Part shown: in pieces, positions 1 through 7,902 of the stretch
Layout of the letters: the number at the start of each line of letters is the position of its first letter
How positions within the stretch are numbered: the first letter of the stretch is position 1
NCBI RefSeq assembly: GCF_936925435.1
Contig: NZ_CAKZHQ010000049.1
Coordinates: 1-64,000, forward strand
Direction of reading: 5' to 3'
Length of the DNA: 64,000 nt
Source: an uncultured Ramlibacter sp.
GTDB lineage: Bacteria; Pseudomonadota; Gammaproteobacteria; Burkholderiales; Burkholderiaceae_C
Program-made: the position numbers and the translations under genes
The notes under the pieces: generated by a model
Database searches by the model: none
Told to the model about the DNA's origin: nothing
What the model saw: only the letters and a program-made list of their open reading frames with translations

Positions 1-1570
1 CCGATTGTGTTGAAGAACTCGATCGGCGGCAATTTCTCCTTGGCTCGCTTCAACCCCGCGGCGCTGTTTTCTGAAGCTGCGGCAACTTGCGGTCCCGCCG
101 CTCACTTCATACAGGTATCAGCTTCCCGATTTCTGCCTTTGGGGTGAGCCACTTGGCCATTCTTCGTAGGTTTTGGGCCGCTGCAGCCAGCAGGAACTCG
201 TCGTGCGCCCCGCTGAGCCCTCTCAACCGCAGCCGATCGAGCTTCAGGATGCGTTTGAGGTGCGCAAACAGCATCTCCACCTTCTTGCGCTCCTTGCGTG
301 ACTGCTCGTAGGCCGGCGTCGTGCATACAGTACGTGCCACATCGCGGGCCTCCTCGTAGATGCTGCGGGCGATCTTGCGATTGGGCGTGTTCGGACAGCA
401 GCGCTGCTTCAGGCTGCAGCCTCCGCAGTCGTGGTTGCTGGCCCTGAAGATCACGGTGGCTTCCGATGTCGGTCGGCCGCTCGTGGTGAGCCGCTTGCCG
501 CCAGGGCATTCGTAGACGGCGGCCTGCTCGTCGAAGCGGAAGTCTGACCGGCTGAAGGTGCCGTCGTCGCGCTGCGACTTCTCCCACACAGGAATGTGCG
601 GCTCAATCTTCTTCTCGTTGACGATCCAATGGAGCATCGGCGCTGCACCATATGCCGTGTCACCCACCAGTCGCTTTGGCTTCAGGGCAAAGCGCTCTTC
701 TACCCTCTGCACCATGGTCCTGGTTGACTCGACCTCGTCTGTCTTGTTCGCGGGTGTGGCCTCGACGTCCACGACGATTCCCGCTTGCAGGTCGATCAGG
801 TAGTTGGTGGAGTAGGCAAAGAAGGCCGGGCCGCCAGGCGCCGCGGTCCAGCGTGCAGCCGGATCGGTCGGCGAGATGGTTCTGGGCGGGTTGCCTCCAC
901 CTGGTGGACCGGCAGCTTGCTCATCGTCCTCAGCCGGATTGGCCACATCCAGGCTGGCCAGGTACTCACGCACCGCCCGGCTGGGTGCCTCACCTTCCGA
1001 CCACTTCATGTCTTGCCCGGCAGGCACGCCGCGCGCACGGCTGGCATCGGCCTTGATCACGCTGGCGTCGATGGCGAAGCCTTCGCCGGCCACGAGGCCC
1101 TCTCGCATGCAGCGACGCAGCACCGCCTCGAACACATGGCGGAATGCATCGCTCTGGCGGAACCGGCCGTGGCGGTTCTTTGAGAAGGTCGAGTGATCAG
1201 GTATCTGTGCATTCAGATCCAACCTGCAGAACCACCGGTAGGCGAGGTTGAGGTGGACTTCCTCACAAAGTCGGCGCTCCGAACGGATGCCAAAGCTGTA
1301 GCCGATCACCAGCATACGGATCATCAACTCCGGATCGATGGAGGGCCGGCCAGTGTGGCTGTAGAACCCCGCCAGGTGCTGGCGCAACTCGCCCAGATCC
1401 AGGAAGCGGTCGATGCCGCGCAGCAGGTGGTCTCTGGGGACGTGGTCGTCAAGGCTGAAGGAGTAGAACAGCTGCTCTTGCCCGCCGCCTTGGTTGCCCA
1501 TCATGGTCAGCACTCCCCGTCTGGTTCACCTCAATCTAGAAGGCGCGGGGGAGTTTTTCAACACAATCGG
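1..1570 (-). mobile_element. IS1182-type insertion sequence, apparently complete
   Basis: The first 20 bases of the window and bases 1551-1570 are inverted copies with one mismatch (outer sequence CCGATTGTGTTGAA). Between them lies one transposase gene on the minus strand. The element therefore seems intact and may still be mobile. Its left flank is outside the window, so a target-site duplication cannot be checked. Confidence 0.85.
107..1504 (-). CDS. IS1182-family DDE transposase
   Basis: Transposase of about 465 aa that would catalyse cut-and-paste movement of the surrounding IS. The N-terminal part has the IS1182/IS5-like dimerisation region (GRPSIDPELMIRMLVIGY), followed by RSERRLCEEV and HSTFSKNRHGRFR. 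The catalytic core shows AIDASVIKAD (first Asp), LVGDTAYG (second Asp) and the Glu of KKVEMLFAHLKRIL. The ATG at 1504 is preferred to an upstream GTG (1513) because GGGGAG lies eight bases upstream of it. It fills nearly the whole IS, as expected. No frameshift is visible. Confidence 0.9.
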   Translation of the reverse strand: MMGNQGGGQEQLFYSFSLDDHVPRDHLLRGIDRFLDLGELRQHLAGFYSHTGRPSIDPELMIRMLVIGYSFGIRSERRLCEEVHLNLAYRWFCRLDLNAQIPDHSTFSKNRHGRFRQSDAFRHVFEAVLRRCMREGLVAGEGFAIDASVIKADASRARGVPAGQDMKWSEGEAPSRAVREYLASLDVANPAEDDEQAAGPPGGGNPPRTISPTDPAARWTAAPGGPAFFAYSTNYLIDLQAGIVVDVEATPANKTDEVESTRTMVQRVEERFALKPKRLVGDTAYGAAPMLHWIVNEKKIEPHIPVWEKSQRDDGTFSRSDFRFDEQAAVYECPGGKRLTTSGRPTSEATVIFRASNHDCGGCSLKQRCCPNTPNRKIARSIYEEARDVARTVCTTPAYEQSRKERKKVEMLFAHLKRILKLDRLRLRGLSGAHDEFLLAAAAQNLRRMAKWLTPKAEIGKLIPV

Positions 1571-1702
1571 CCGATAGCTGCCGCCCTGAGCGGTGGTTCG
1601 AGAGGCTGAGAGGTGCAGGTGCGAGGTCAGCGATCGACTCATAGCGGCATCGTCCAAAACTCCGAGCCAAGACAGCAGGCTTGGGGTTGCGAATGTTTTA
1701 AA

Positions 1703-1915
1703 TCACCGCCGTCCACTTTGTCGGCGCTGTCGACCCTCGGCCAGCGCTTTCGTTGTTTGCTTTTCAAGGGATGCCGCGCCGTAATGGGTGCTACCGTTGA
1801 TTTTGCGGAGCAGTGAGTCCATCTTGCTGTTGCGCCGCCGCACCGGCTCCAGCGAGACAGGCGCCTCGTGGGCTTCGACCCCGGCAGGGTTACAAGTGTC
1901 TGGCTTTTGCTTCAT
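1703..1915 (-). CDS. small hypothetical protein (70 aa)
   Basis: A 70-aa basic, Arg/Lys-rich ORF with no recognised domain. It is kept because a good Shine-Dalgarno (ATAGGAGAGTCCG) stands immediately before the ATG, and because it follows three other minus-strand genes with a 115-base gap, so it could be the last gene of their operon. There are no membrane segments or metal motifs. It may simply be a chance ORF. Confidence 0.4.
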   Translation of the reverse strand: MKQKPDTCNPAGVEAHEAPVSLEPVRRRNSKMDSLLRKINGSTHYGAASLEKQTTKALAEGRQRRQSGRR

Positions 1916-2030
1916 CGGACTCTCCTATCAAGACCTTTCCAGACCTAGCCGTTCATGAACTCCAGACAAACATCCGCGTCGGGAGAATTCTCTGCGATAC
2001 CCTCAGCGCACTGTCCCGTCAGTCTTCAGT

Positions 2031-2333
2031 TCAGAAAGCACGCGTCTGAATCAATTTGTTGGATTGGTCGACCGCTGGCCCCCAGCCAAGCGCCTCAAGT
2101 TGCTCTGCGATCCAGGCGTGCAGTTCATCGGGGCTAGCGACGACAGGTGCGGCGACGACGGGCACCACCTCCCGTTCACGCGGATCCATCGTCGACGCGA
2201 TGACCAAGTTGCTTCGGCTGTCATCGAGTTGCGCTTTCCCATAGACGCCTTGTCCCCTAAAGCCTTTGAACCAGCAGATCCACCGACCAGGCCCTGCGCC
2301 GTCCAGCCAAAACGTATCAATTCGAAAAGTCAT
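2031..2333 (-). CDS. hypothetical protein, 100 aa
   Basis: Small protein beginning MTFRIDTFWLDG, with several Trp residues in the first 22 positions and a C-terminal helical stretch (DELHAWIAEQLEALGW). Its ATG overlaps the stop codon of the upstream metallophosphoesterase gene (ATGA, four bases), so the two are almost certainly translationally coupled. I do not recognise the family. The coupling suggests it works with the phosphoesterase. Confidence 0.6.
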   Translation of the reverse strand: MTFRIDTFWLDGAGPGRWICWFKGFRGQGVYGKAQLDDSRSNLVIASTMDPREREVVPVVAAPVVASPDELHAWIAEQLEALGWGPAVDQSNKLIQTRAF

Positions 2334-4057
2334 CGGCCTCTCCGCGCTTGGCTGGCACGACTTCGTGGCGATGCAGGCCTGTGACCTTCGTCGTACAGCT
2401 GAATCGGGTCCAGAAAATCACCTCCATACGATTCGCCTTTGAGGTTGATGAACCACTGCCGCCTGGGCTTATCGCCATTCAACGCGAGATCTAAGGCCAC
2501 GGAAAGCGCTTCGCGGGCCGCACCGTCCGGCTTTCCTTCCGCATCCACTGGCCAGGTTTCCTTCGGCCATAGCAGCGTGAGCTCGTGCCGGTCGACCGAG
2601 CGGAGCGCGCTGGAGTCCAACCGTTTCCAAAGAAGGTGAACACCGCGGCCGTGCGCGAAGTCGATTGCCTTGGCCAGGGCTGCGCGCAGATCGCGAAGGT
2701 TGTCCGTAACGCCTGTGGGCAGAGTCTCCAACCAGAGTGCGGTGCCTTCTATGGATTTGGCTGCGTGCCGATAGTCTGCTGGCTTGTTAGGGGATTCTTG
2801 TCCTTTGAGGGCGCGCAGATACGCGCGTGGGGGCGGCGTGACCCTTGAGCCCCATGCGTGCTCGAACGTCCGGTCGAGTTGAGACAGTACCTTTGCATGT
2901 ATGCCGGCCAGGAGCTCCCTTTGTTCTGTCAGGCGAGCTTCGAAGGACTCGTGCACGCAGGCATGGGGAATGGACTTACCCCGGCCTGCGTAGGGGAGCA
3001 GCGCGCTGACTTCCTGGGCCAGCGCGCGCAGCCGCGCCAGGGGAATCTTGCAGGCGGACTGTATCGGCCGGGCGAGCCCGTCCTCCAGGTCGATGACCAG
3101 GGCGGGATCGAATCCGGTCGCGTCGCCTTGAAAAGGGTTTTGCGCGTATGCCTCCTCTTGACGCTTGATGGCTTCTTCGCTGTAGGGATAGCCGAAGATT
3201 GCGGACATCTCCCTTTCTTTGGCGGACGCTGGCTTGACGTTGCGACCTCGCGGGTTGCAAAGGATGCGCACGTGCCTTTCCAAGTAGTCCATCCCGGTGT
3301 GGACGTGGCCGTGTACCCACACGTCGACTCCCTGGACATCGAGCTTTTCGAGCAGGCCGTGGGTGGCGTAGGCCGCTATCAACGCAGGCGTCGGTTCTGA
3401 GTGGCGCCACTGTGTGCGGCCGATGGTGGTGGAATGAAGCAACCCACTGTGCACCAGGCTCTGGTAGCTCGGAGCGTGGTGGCTGACGACAACTGTCGGG
3501 CCATCAAATCTTTTGCGTAGTTGCTTGTCCAGCCAGCGCCTGGATTCGACATGCTCGAGGTAGGTGACCCCGGGATGCAGAAGGGTCGCACCGTCCGCGT
3601 TTGTCTCGAGCTCAGACAGCTGGTGGCGCCGGCGCAGACGCTCCAGGCGCTTGCGATTGGTGCCCTTGGCAAGCCAGTCGTCGCATGTGACCCTTTGGTA
3701 GTCGTACATGTGACGTTGCACCGCACTAACGAAGTCAGGCTGGAGCTGATGCAGGTCCGTCCAGAGGGTACAGCCCAAAAAGCGGACTCCTTCTACGACA
3801 ACGTAGTTGCGTTCCAGAACGCGCACCTTGGTTCCCTTGGCCAGGCGCCGCGCTTGTGCCACTGCGGCGAGAAAGTCGCGGTGGTACCGCTCGTGGTTTC
3901 CGAGGACATAAATGACCGGCTTGCCGCAGCTGGCCAGCCAGGGGATGGCTGTCTCCACGGGGCCTATGTCGCCCGCAGCAATAAGAATGTCGAATTCCAG
4001 ATCGGGCGGCAGCTCGTAGGCGCCAGTTTCCAGGTGAAGGTCGGACAAGACATGCAT
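2330..4057 (-). CDS. calcineurin-like metallophosphoesterase with unknown C-terminal domain
   Basis: About 575 aa. The N-terminal half is a metallophosphoesterase: DLHLE (Asp6, His8), AAGDIG (Asp30), GNHE (Asn54, His55), VVSHHAP and GHVH give the full set of two-metal ligands. The C-terminal ~280 residues are unrecognised. A phosphodiesterase or nuclease activity on an unknown substrate is inferred. I start at MHVLSDLHLE. The reading frame is open further upstream to 4210, but that part would overlap the preceding gene and shows no homology. No strong ribosome-binding site is seen, which suggests coupling to the upstream gene. Possibly part of an accessory, perhaps defensive, operon. Confidence 0.75.
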   Translation of the reverse strand: MHVLSDLHLETGAYELPPDLEFDILIAAGDIGPVETAIPWLASCGKPVIYVLGNHERYHRDFLAAVAQARRLAKGTKVRVLERNYVVVEGVRFLGCTLWTDLHQLQPDFVSAVQRHMYDYQRVTCDDWLAKGTNRKRLERLRRRHQLSELETNADGATLLHPGVTYLEHVESRRWLDKQLRKRFDGPTVVVSHHAPSYQSLVHSGLLHSTTIGRTQWRHSEPTPALIAAYATHGLLEKLDVQGVDVWVHGHVHTGMDYLERHVRILCNPRGRNVKPASAKEREMSAIFGYPYSEEAIKRQEEAYAQNPFQGDATGFDPALVIDLEDGLARPIQSACKIPLARLRALAQEVSALLPYAGRGKSIPHACVHESFEARLTEQRELLAGIHAKVLSQLDRTFEHAWGSRVTPPPRAYLRALKGQESPNKPADYRHAAKSIEGTALWLETLPTGVTDNLRDLRAALAKAIDFAHGRGVHLLWKRLDSSALRSVDRHELTLLWPKETWPVDAEGKPDGAAREALSVALDLALNGDKPRRQWFINLKGESYGGDFLDPIQLYDEGHRPASPRSRASQARRGR

Positions 4058-4122
4058 CTTGGGGAAGGGGCGTGCGCTCACCAGAGGCCACAAAGCTTCA
4101 TTTGGCTGTGGCTGAAGCCCGC

Positions 4123-5379
4123 TCACTTGCGCTTCCACACGGTCTTCTCGCACTGCTCGCACGAAACGTGATGCCAGCCTGCCTCGCGCAGCGTCCCTGG
4201 CGCGCCACAACTGGCACAGGTGATCAGCGTCTCCTGCTCAGCCTTGGCGATCAGCACGTCAATAGCCGCGATCGGATACCCGGCTGGATGCTCCGCCGGA
4301 ATCACCAGGTGCTGGTGCGCTCCCCGGTCATGGATGTCGACATGCGCGTCGGCCTGGCCGGCGACCGAGTAGTAAAAGCGCAAGCTGCCGTACTTCTCCT
4401 TCACCTGCTCAACCTGAAACTGCGCCGCTTGGGCGTCAGTGAGCAGCGCGTCAAGCGCCTTGCAAAGGTCTTCCACTACGCGGGTCCAGCCCGGAGGGAA
4501 CCACATTCCCACAGGCCCTATCGTCTGGAGCAAGCGCGGATACGCATCTCTCAGCTGTTTGACATGCTCGGACGGTGGCTCCTCTATCGTCATGCGGTTC
4601 TCCTTGCTGGTAGTTGATTCCGGCATACCGAGAGCCAAGACGGGTGCCACTCGCTCGGCGACCGGCAGGGACGGTGACGGCGGCACTCCTGGCACAGTCC
4701 TGCTATCCCACACGCGAGGGTCTTCCCCGATGAACCGCCACCACCGCCGAACCGGCGCTGTCGGCGGCCAGTCGGCAAGCCCCATTTGCTGAACGAAGTA
4801 GCACCGGGGGTGGTGCGGAATATCGGCAAGCGCCACCACCACACCGCCCGGTGTATTTGTCAGGGGTATCTCTGTGAGCGGTGCTGGAATCGCGGGAATG
4901 CCGGGGTGCCAGTCAAACACCCATCGTGCCGCAGACACAAGCGCGTCACCCACGGTGACGTCAACGGGCAGAGGTGGGACTGCGACCTGGACGCTTCTAA
5001 AGTCGGAGGACAGCTCTGCCTGCAATCGCCCGTGCTGCTCTGCGATTGAAAGGCGCTCGACCACTCTCCAGACGCCTACAGACGGGCCGATACAGAGCTC
5101 CATCACCACTGGCAAAGATTGCAGGCGCCTTACGAGGATGTCGGAATCGGTGCGCTCGATCAACCTGGAGGCCAGGGCAAGGCCTGGTTCGGACCAGCGG
5201 GAATAGCGCGCCAGGCGGGCAACGGCTTGGCCGATAGGGCCGCCGCTGGTCATGTCCAGCAGTTTGTAACTGGCGATGGCGCCCATCTTGTCCACGACCA
5301 ACGCACCGATGAAGGCCGGCGCGGCGTTTACCAAGCCGTGCGCGTCGGTCCCGGCGTAAATCTGCACAAAAACTCCCAT
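4123..5379 (-). CDS. hypothetical protein with C-terminal zinc ribbon, possible two-gene fusion
   Basis: A 418-aa protein. Its ATG is preceded by GGAGAGGAATTCG, a strong Shine-Dalgarno. The C-terminus holds a two-CxxC zinc ribbon (CASCGAPGTL ... CEQCEK). Residues 1-262 show no recognised domain. Residue 263 is a Met (position 4593) with its own excellent AAGGAG just upstream, so the last 156 residues, including the zinc ribbon, could also be made separately or derive from an originally independent gene. First gene of the minus-strand group with the metallophosphoesterase. Function unknown. Confidence 0.6.
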   Translation of the reverse strand: MGVFVQIYAGTDAHGLVNAAPAFIGALVVDKMGAIASYKLLDMTSGGPIGQAVARLARYSRWSEPGLALASRLIERTDSDILVRRLQSLPVVMELCIGPSVGVWRVVERLSIAEQHGRLQAELSSDFRSVQVAVPPLPVDVTVGDALVSAARWVFDWHPGIPAIPAPLTEIPLTNTPGGVVVALADIPHHPRCYFVQQMGLADWPPTAPVRRWWRFIGEDPRVWDSRTVPGVPPSPSLPVAERVAPVLALGMPESTTSKENRMTIEEPPSEHVKQLRDAYPRLLQTIGPVGMWFPPGWTRVVEDLCKALDALLTDAQAAQFQVEQVKEKYGSLRFYYSVAGQADAHVDIHDRGAHQHLVIPAEHPAGYPIAAIDVLIAKAEQETLITCASCGAPGTLREAGWHHVSCEQCEKTVWKRK

Positions 5380-5538
5380 CGAATTCCTCTCCAGGAAAGA
5401 CTGCGCTAACGATGCAGCCTGTCCTCATATCGCACCACCGGGGAGTCCCGCTCCCTCTCGCATGGCATGGAAGTCCCTGTCGCATTCGATGTAGATCGAC
5501 TCCTGCGCGCTTCTGCTGCCCTGGCTCCTGTACAGGCA

Positions 5539-5555
5539 GCAGAGGTCATCTCTGC
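5539..5555. promoter_or_regulatory. operator-like palindrome, copy 1
   Basis: GCAGAG-GTCAT-CTCTGC, a perfect six-base inverted repeat around five bases, located 12 bases before the start of the broken helix-turn-helix paralogue. The same palindrome occurs before the intact paralogue, which suggests an autoregulatory binding site. Confidence 0.45.
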
Positions 5556-5567
5556 TCATTAGGAGCA

Positions 5568-5800
5568 ATGTTGGAACGCAATTCCTTGAACGCCTCGGCG
5601 CAAAGCGCGGACGCCACGCTGCGGTCGGCCCACTTGCGCGACGCCATCGTGCAGAGGGCTTTGAGCCAAGACCACTCAGCGGGCGATGTGGCGCAGTCCT
5701 GGGAATGTCCCTTGGGCATTGGTACCGAGTCAAGAAAGAGCCGGTCCGGCAGGGCCGGCTGACGCTGGAACGTCTGACGGCGGTGGCCAGGTACATGGTT
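5568..5800 (+). pseudogene. frameshifted paralogue of the helix-turn-helix regulator at 6087
   Basis: The first frame reads ...SAHLRDAIVQRALSQDHSAGDVAQ, closely matching AAHLRDAIVERAVTRGHSAADVAR in the downstream gene. The match then continues in the next frame as MSLGHWYRVKKEP...RLTLERLTAVA. Aligning the DNA shows one base missing near 5695-5705. Homology ends at about 5800, just before a long hairpin, so the C-terminal half is also lost. A decayed duplicate. Confidence 0.75.
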
Positions 5801-5810
5801 CAAATCCATC

Positions 5811-5855
5811 GGGCTGGTGAAGCTGCCCGCAGTCCTGTCAGCTTCACCATCCCGG
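5811..5855. repeat. 16-base near-perfect inverted repeat (hairpin)
   Basis: CGGGCTGGTGAAGCTG and CAGCTTCACCATCCCG are inverted copies with a single mismatch, separated by 13 bases. No T-run follows, so it is not a typical intrinsic terminator. It sits exactly where homology between the broken and intact regulator copies stops, and could be a recombination or insertion scar. Confidence 0.6.
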
Positions 5856-6034
5856 TGAGCGGCCTGGCTGCACAACTGGCACCACGATGCGACGCCTGGG
5901 TTTTGCCGACAATCGCTGATCGCCCTCTGTTTCTCGCATGAGATGCGAGTCGCCGGCGCATCGTGAGTCCGGAGGCGTGGGCGCCTTCTTCGCCAGGCGG
6001 TGAGCGTGCTTCCACTGCAGTTCCTACACATAGG

Positions 6035-6051
6035 GCAGAGGATTTCTCTGC
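6035..6051. promoter_or_regulatory. operator-like palindrome, copy 2
   Basis: GCAGAG-GATTT-CTCTGC, with the same half-sites and spacing as the palindrome at 5539, lies 35 bases before the ATG of the intact regulator. Conservation of half-sites but not of the spacer is what a dimeric repressor operator would show. Confidence 0.5.
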
Positions 6052-6086
6052 GCTTCGAGGAAATTGAATTGAAAGGTCATTCACTC

Positions 6087-6554
6087 ATGGGCTCGGCTCC
6101 ACGGGCTGAGGCCCCTCGCATGGCGGCGCATCTGCGTGACGCCATCGTGGAGCGCGCAGTCACCCGAGGGCACTCGGCTGCAGATGTTGCCCGCACTTTG
6201 GGGATGTCACCAGGGCACTGGTATCGGGTCAAGAAGGAACCGCACCGCCTGGCCCGCCTAACTCTGGAACGGCTAGTCGCGGTCTCGGCATACGTGGACT
6301 GGACCCGAGTTCAGGCCATGGTTGCTGTTGGTTGGGTGCAACAAAGCGAGATAGACCAGATCGTCTCGCCGGCGGCGGCCTTGAAGGACGCGTTCCGCCG
6401 CCTGGAAAGAGGCGCCGTTGCCAACGGCCTGGTCACTCCGCTGGCAATGGCGGCAGAAGACCATCGGATGTTGATGGCACGCCTGTTCGTGGCGGCCGAG
6501 GGTGCGCAAATCAGGGCAGCCAATCTACTGGTTGCTACAGCGGCCAAAGACTAG
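6087..6554 (+). CDS. helix-turn-helix DNA-binding protein
   Basis: About 155 aa. Residues 15-70 fit a Cro/CI-like fold: LRDAIVERAVTRGHSAADVARTLGMSP (split as LRDAIVERAV and SAADVARTLGMSPGHW), then a basic turn YRVKKEP and LTLERLVAVSAYV. The C-terminal part (80-155) is helical and unrecognised. I use the ATG at 6087 (AAAGG ten bases upstream) and not a possible start at 6000, because similarity to the broken paralogue begins after it. Probable transcriptional regulator, perhaps of itself or of the neighbouring transposition genes. The second role is inference from position only. Confidence 0.7.
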   Translation: MGSAPRAEAPRMAAHLRDAIVERAVTRGHSAADVARTLGMSPGHWYRVKKEPHRLARLTLERLVAVSAYVDWTRVQAMVAVGWVQQSEIDQIVSPAAALKDAFRRLERGAVANGLVTPLAMAAEDHRMLMARLFVAAEGAQIRAANLLVATAAKD

Positions 6555-6582
6555 CCAATTGGCTAGATAGCCATTTGGCTAG
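6551..6582. promoter_or_regulatory. two abutting 16-base palindromes at the end of the regulator gene
   Basis: CTAGCCAATTGGCTAG (6551-6566) is a perfect 16-base palindrome that includes the stop codon of the regulator. It is followed directly by ATAGCCATTTGGCTAG (6567-6582), 14/16 identical. Tandem symmetrical sites of this kind resemble operators or recombinase sites. Their function is unknown. Confidence 0.5.
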
Positions 6583-6612
6583 GGGGCGGGCGCATGCTCG
6601 CCCCCTTCTTAT
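6582..6612 (+). terminator. intrinsic terminator after the regulator gene
   Basis: GGGGGCGGGC-GCAT-GCTCGCCCCC forms a ten-base GC-rich stem with one G-T pair and a four-base loop, followed by TTCTTATTT. It would separate the regulator transcript from tnsA. Confidence 0.75.
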
Positions 6613-7048
6613 TTGGGAGGCGCTCACCACTTCCCAGTCAGTCCTGCGCTCACAAATCGCGGCCACTTCGACCGCCGTTTCGCACCGCATGTGTGCGCTG
6701 ACTTGCACGGAGTGAAAGAGACAGAGTGTCTTTCATCTTCTCCTCGCCCCTTGTCACACGCAACCTACCCTGGGCGATTACTTCCCTGCCGAATAGCCTT
6801 CTGGGAGGACTGTCACTGCGACGGATTCGGGGCCAGGAGCACCGTCCCCACGGCATTTGCATGCCGTCGAGCCTTTCACTTGCTATGCAAAGAAACGCCT
6901 GAATATGAATCACACGATGTCAAGCATCGCAAGGACCTATGCCAAGAACCGACCTCACCCGCCGACCCGTTTGGATTGCTGATGTTCAACATCCTCCGAC
7001 GACCGCATCGCAACGTTCATCAGCGGTCGCGCTGGAGGGATCCGCATC
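6613..7048. other. non-coding stretch upstream of tnsA, expected location of one transposon end
   Basis: About 436 bases without a credible gene. In Tn7-like elements the end next to tnsA carries a row of TnsB sites starting with TGT. TGTC occurs at 6727, 6752, 6811 and 6918 (twice as TGTCAC), but I could not align them into a convincing repeat set or find a matching inverted end. An imperfect inverted repeat (AAAGAGACA-GAG-TGTCTTT) lies at 6715-6733. Confidence 0.3.
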
Positions 7049-7828
7049 ATGAGAAGCGCCACCACGCGACTGGCCTATGGCTCCCGTGGCCGCCTGCGCG
7101 GCACGGACAGCGGCGTGCGCCGCGTCGCCCCCACCTTTGGGAAAGCTCGATTCACGACGTTCAGCAACAAGGCTGCTGGGGTGCTCGCCGTCGAATCTGG
7201 GGCCGAGCAGCTTGTGGTTGACGTGCTCTCCATTGACCCGACCATCCGGCGCTTCGCCGCACAGCCCTTTGCTGTCGACCTCATCGAACGGCGCATTCTC
7301 CGCACGCCGGAGGCCATCAAGGAAGCTCGCACAAGACACAGGGACCGCCCCGGTCCCAGGTTTTACACCCCTGATTTCGCAGCGGAATGCTTCGACCTGC
7401 CAGAGGTGATCCTCGAGGTAAAGTCGGAAGGGTTCGAAGGCGATGAAGGGTACGGTGAGAAGCTCTCGCTCGCCCAATCGGTCCTGGAAGCCAGCGGCTA
7501 CCGTTTCTGGAGGCTGGTGGTTCCAGCAGATCCCTGGAGCCCCGCGCGGATCAATGTGGGGGCGCTTGCGCATGCGGCGCTGAGAACCGATTTGTGGCCG
7601 ACACCCGAGCAAATAGCCGCCCTGGAGGTTGCGTGCGGAACGCAGGGCAATACCTTAGGGGCGGTCTGCGAGGCAGTGAAGATGTCGACGAACCTGGCAC
7701 CGGCTTGGCTGGTCAGCGGCGTTCTTGAGGCAAACCTGCTACGCGACCTCATCAACGTCGATCTTCCCGTCCGCATTGCGCAAGAGGACTTGAGCCATCT
7801 CGCCCTGCTCGAGGAGCTCTGCGCATGA
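7049..7828 (+). CDS. tnsA: TnsA-like transposon endonuclease
   Basis: A 259-aa member of the TnsA restriction-endonuclease-like family, which nicks the 5' ends of Tn7-type elements so that they move by cut and paste. The N-terminal catalytic domain shows the early acidic region VESGAEQLVV (Glu49/Glu53), FAAQPF, YTPDF (Asp109) and ILEVKSEG (Glu123, Lys125), corresponding to the Glu-Asp-Gln/Glu-Lys site of Tn7 TnsA. The C-terminal ~120 residues are helical and should contact the ATPase. GGAGGG lies nine bases before the ATG. First gene of the plus-strand tnsABC-tniQ operon. Confidence 0.85.
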   Translation: MRSATTRLAYGSRGRLRGTDSGVRRVAPTFGKARFTTFSNKAAGVLAVESGAEQLVVDVLSIDPTIRRFAAQPFAVDLIERRILRTPEAIKEARTRHRDRPGPRFYTPDFAAECFDLPEVILEVKSEGFEGDEGYGEKLSLAQSVLEASGYRFWRLVVPADPWSPARINVGALAHAALRTDLWPTPEQIAALEVACGTQGNTLGAVCEAVKMSTNLAPAWLVSGVLEANLLRDLINVDLPVRIAQEDLSHLALLEELCA

Positions 7829-7902
7829 CATCTCTACGCGCGGGCGATTAACTGAAGTCACGCGGTGCTGATAGCGCTCGATGGCGCATCGTCGACCCTA
7901 TC

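Noticed and set aside
5412-5567. Open frame before the broken regulator as a longer gene
   Set aside because: No similarity upstream of 5568, and the intact paralogue begins at the equivalent point.
6613-7221. Plus-strand open frame overlapping the start of tnsA
   Set aside because: No homology or ribosome-binding site, odd composition, and it runs into the clearly coding tnsA frame.
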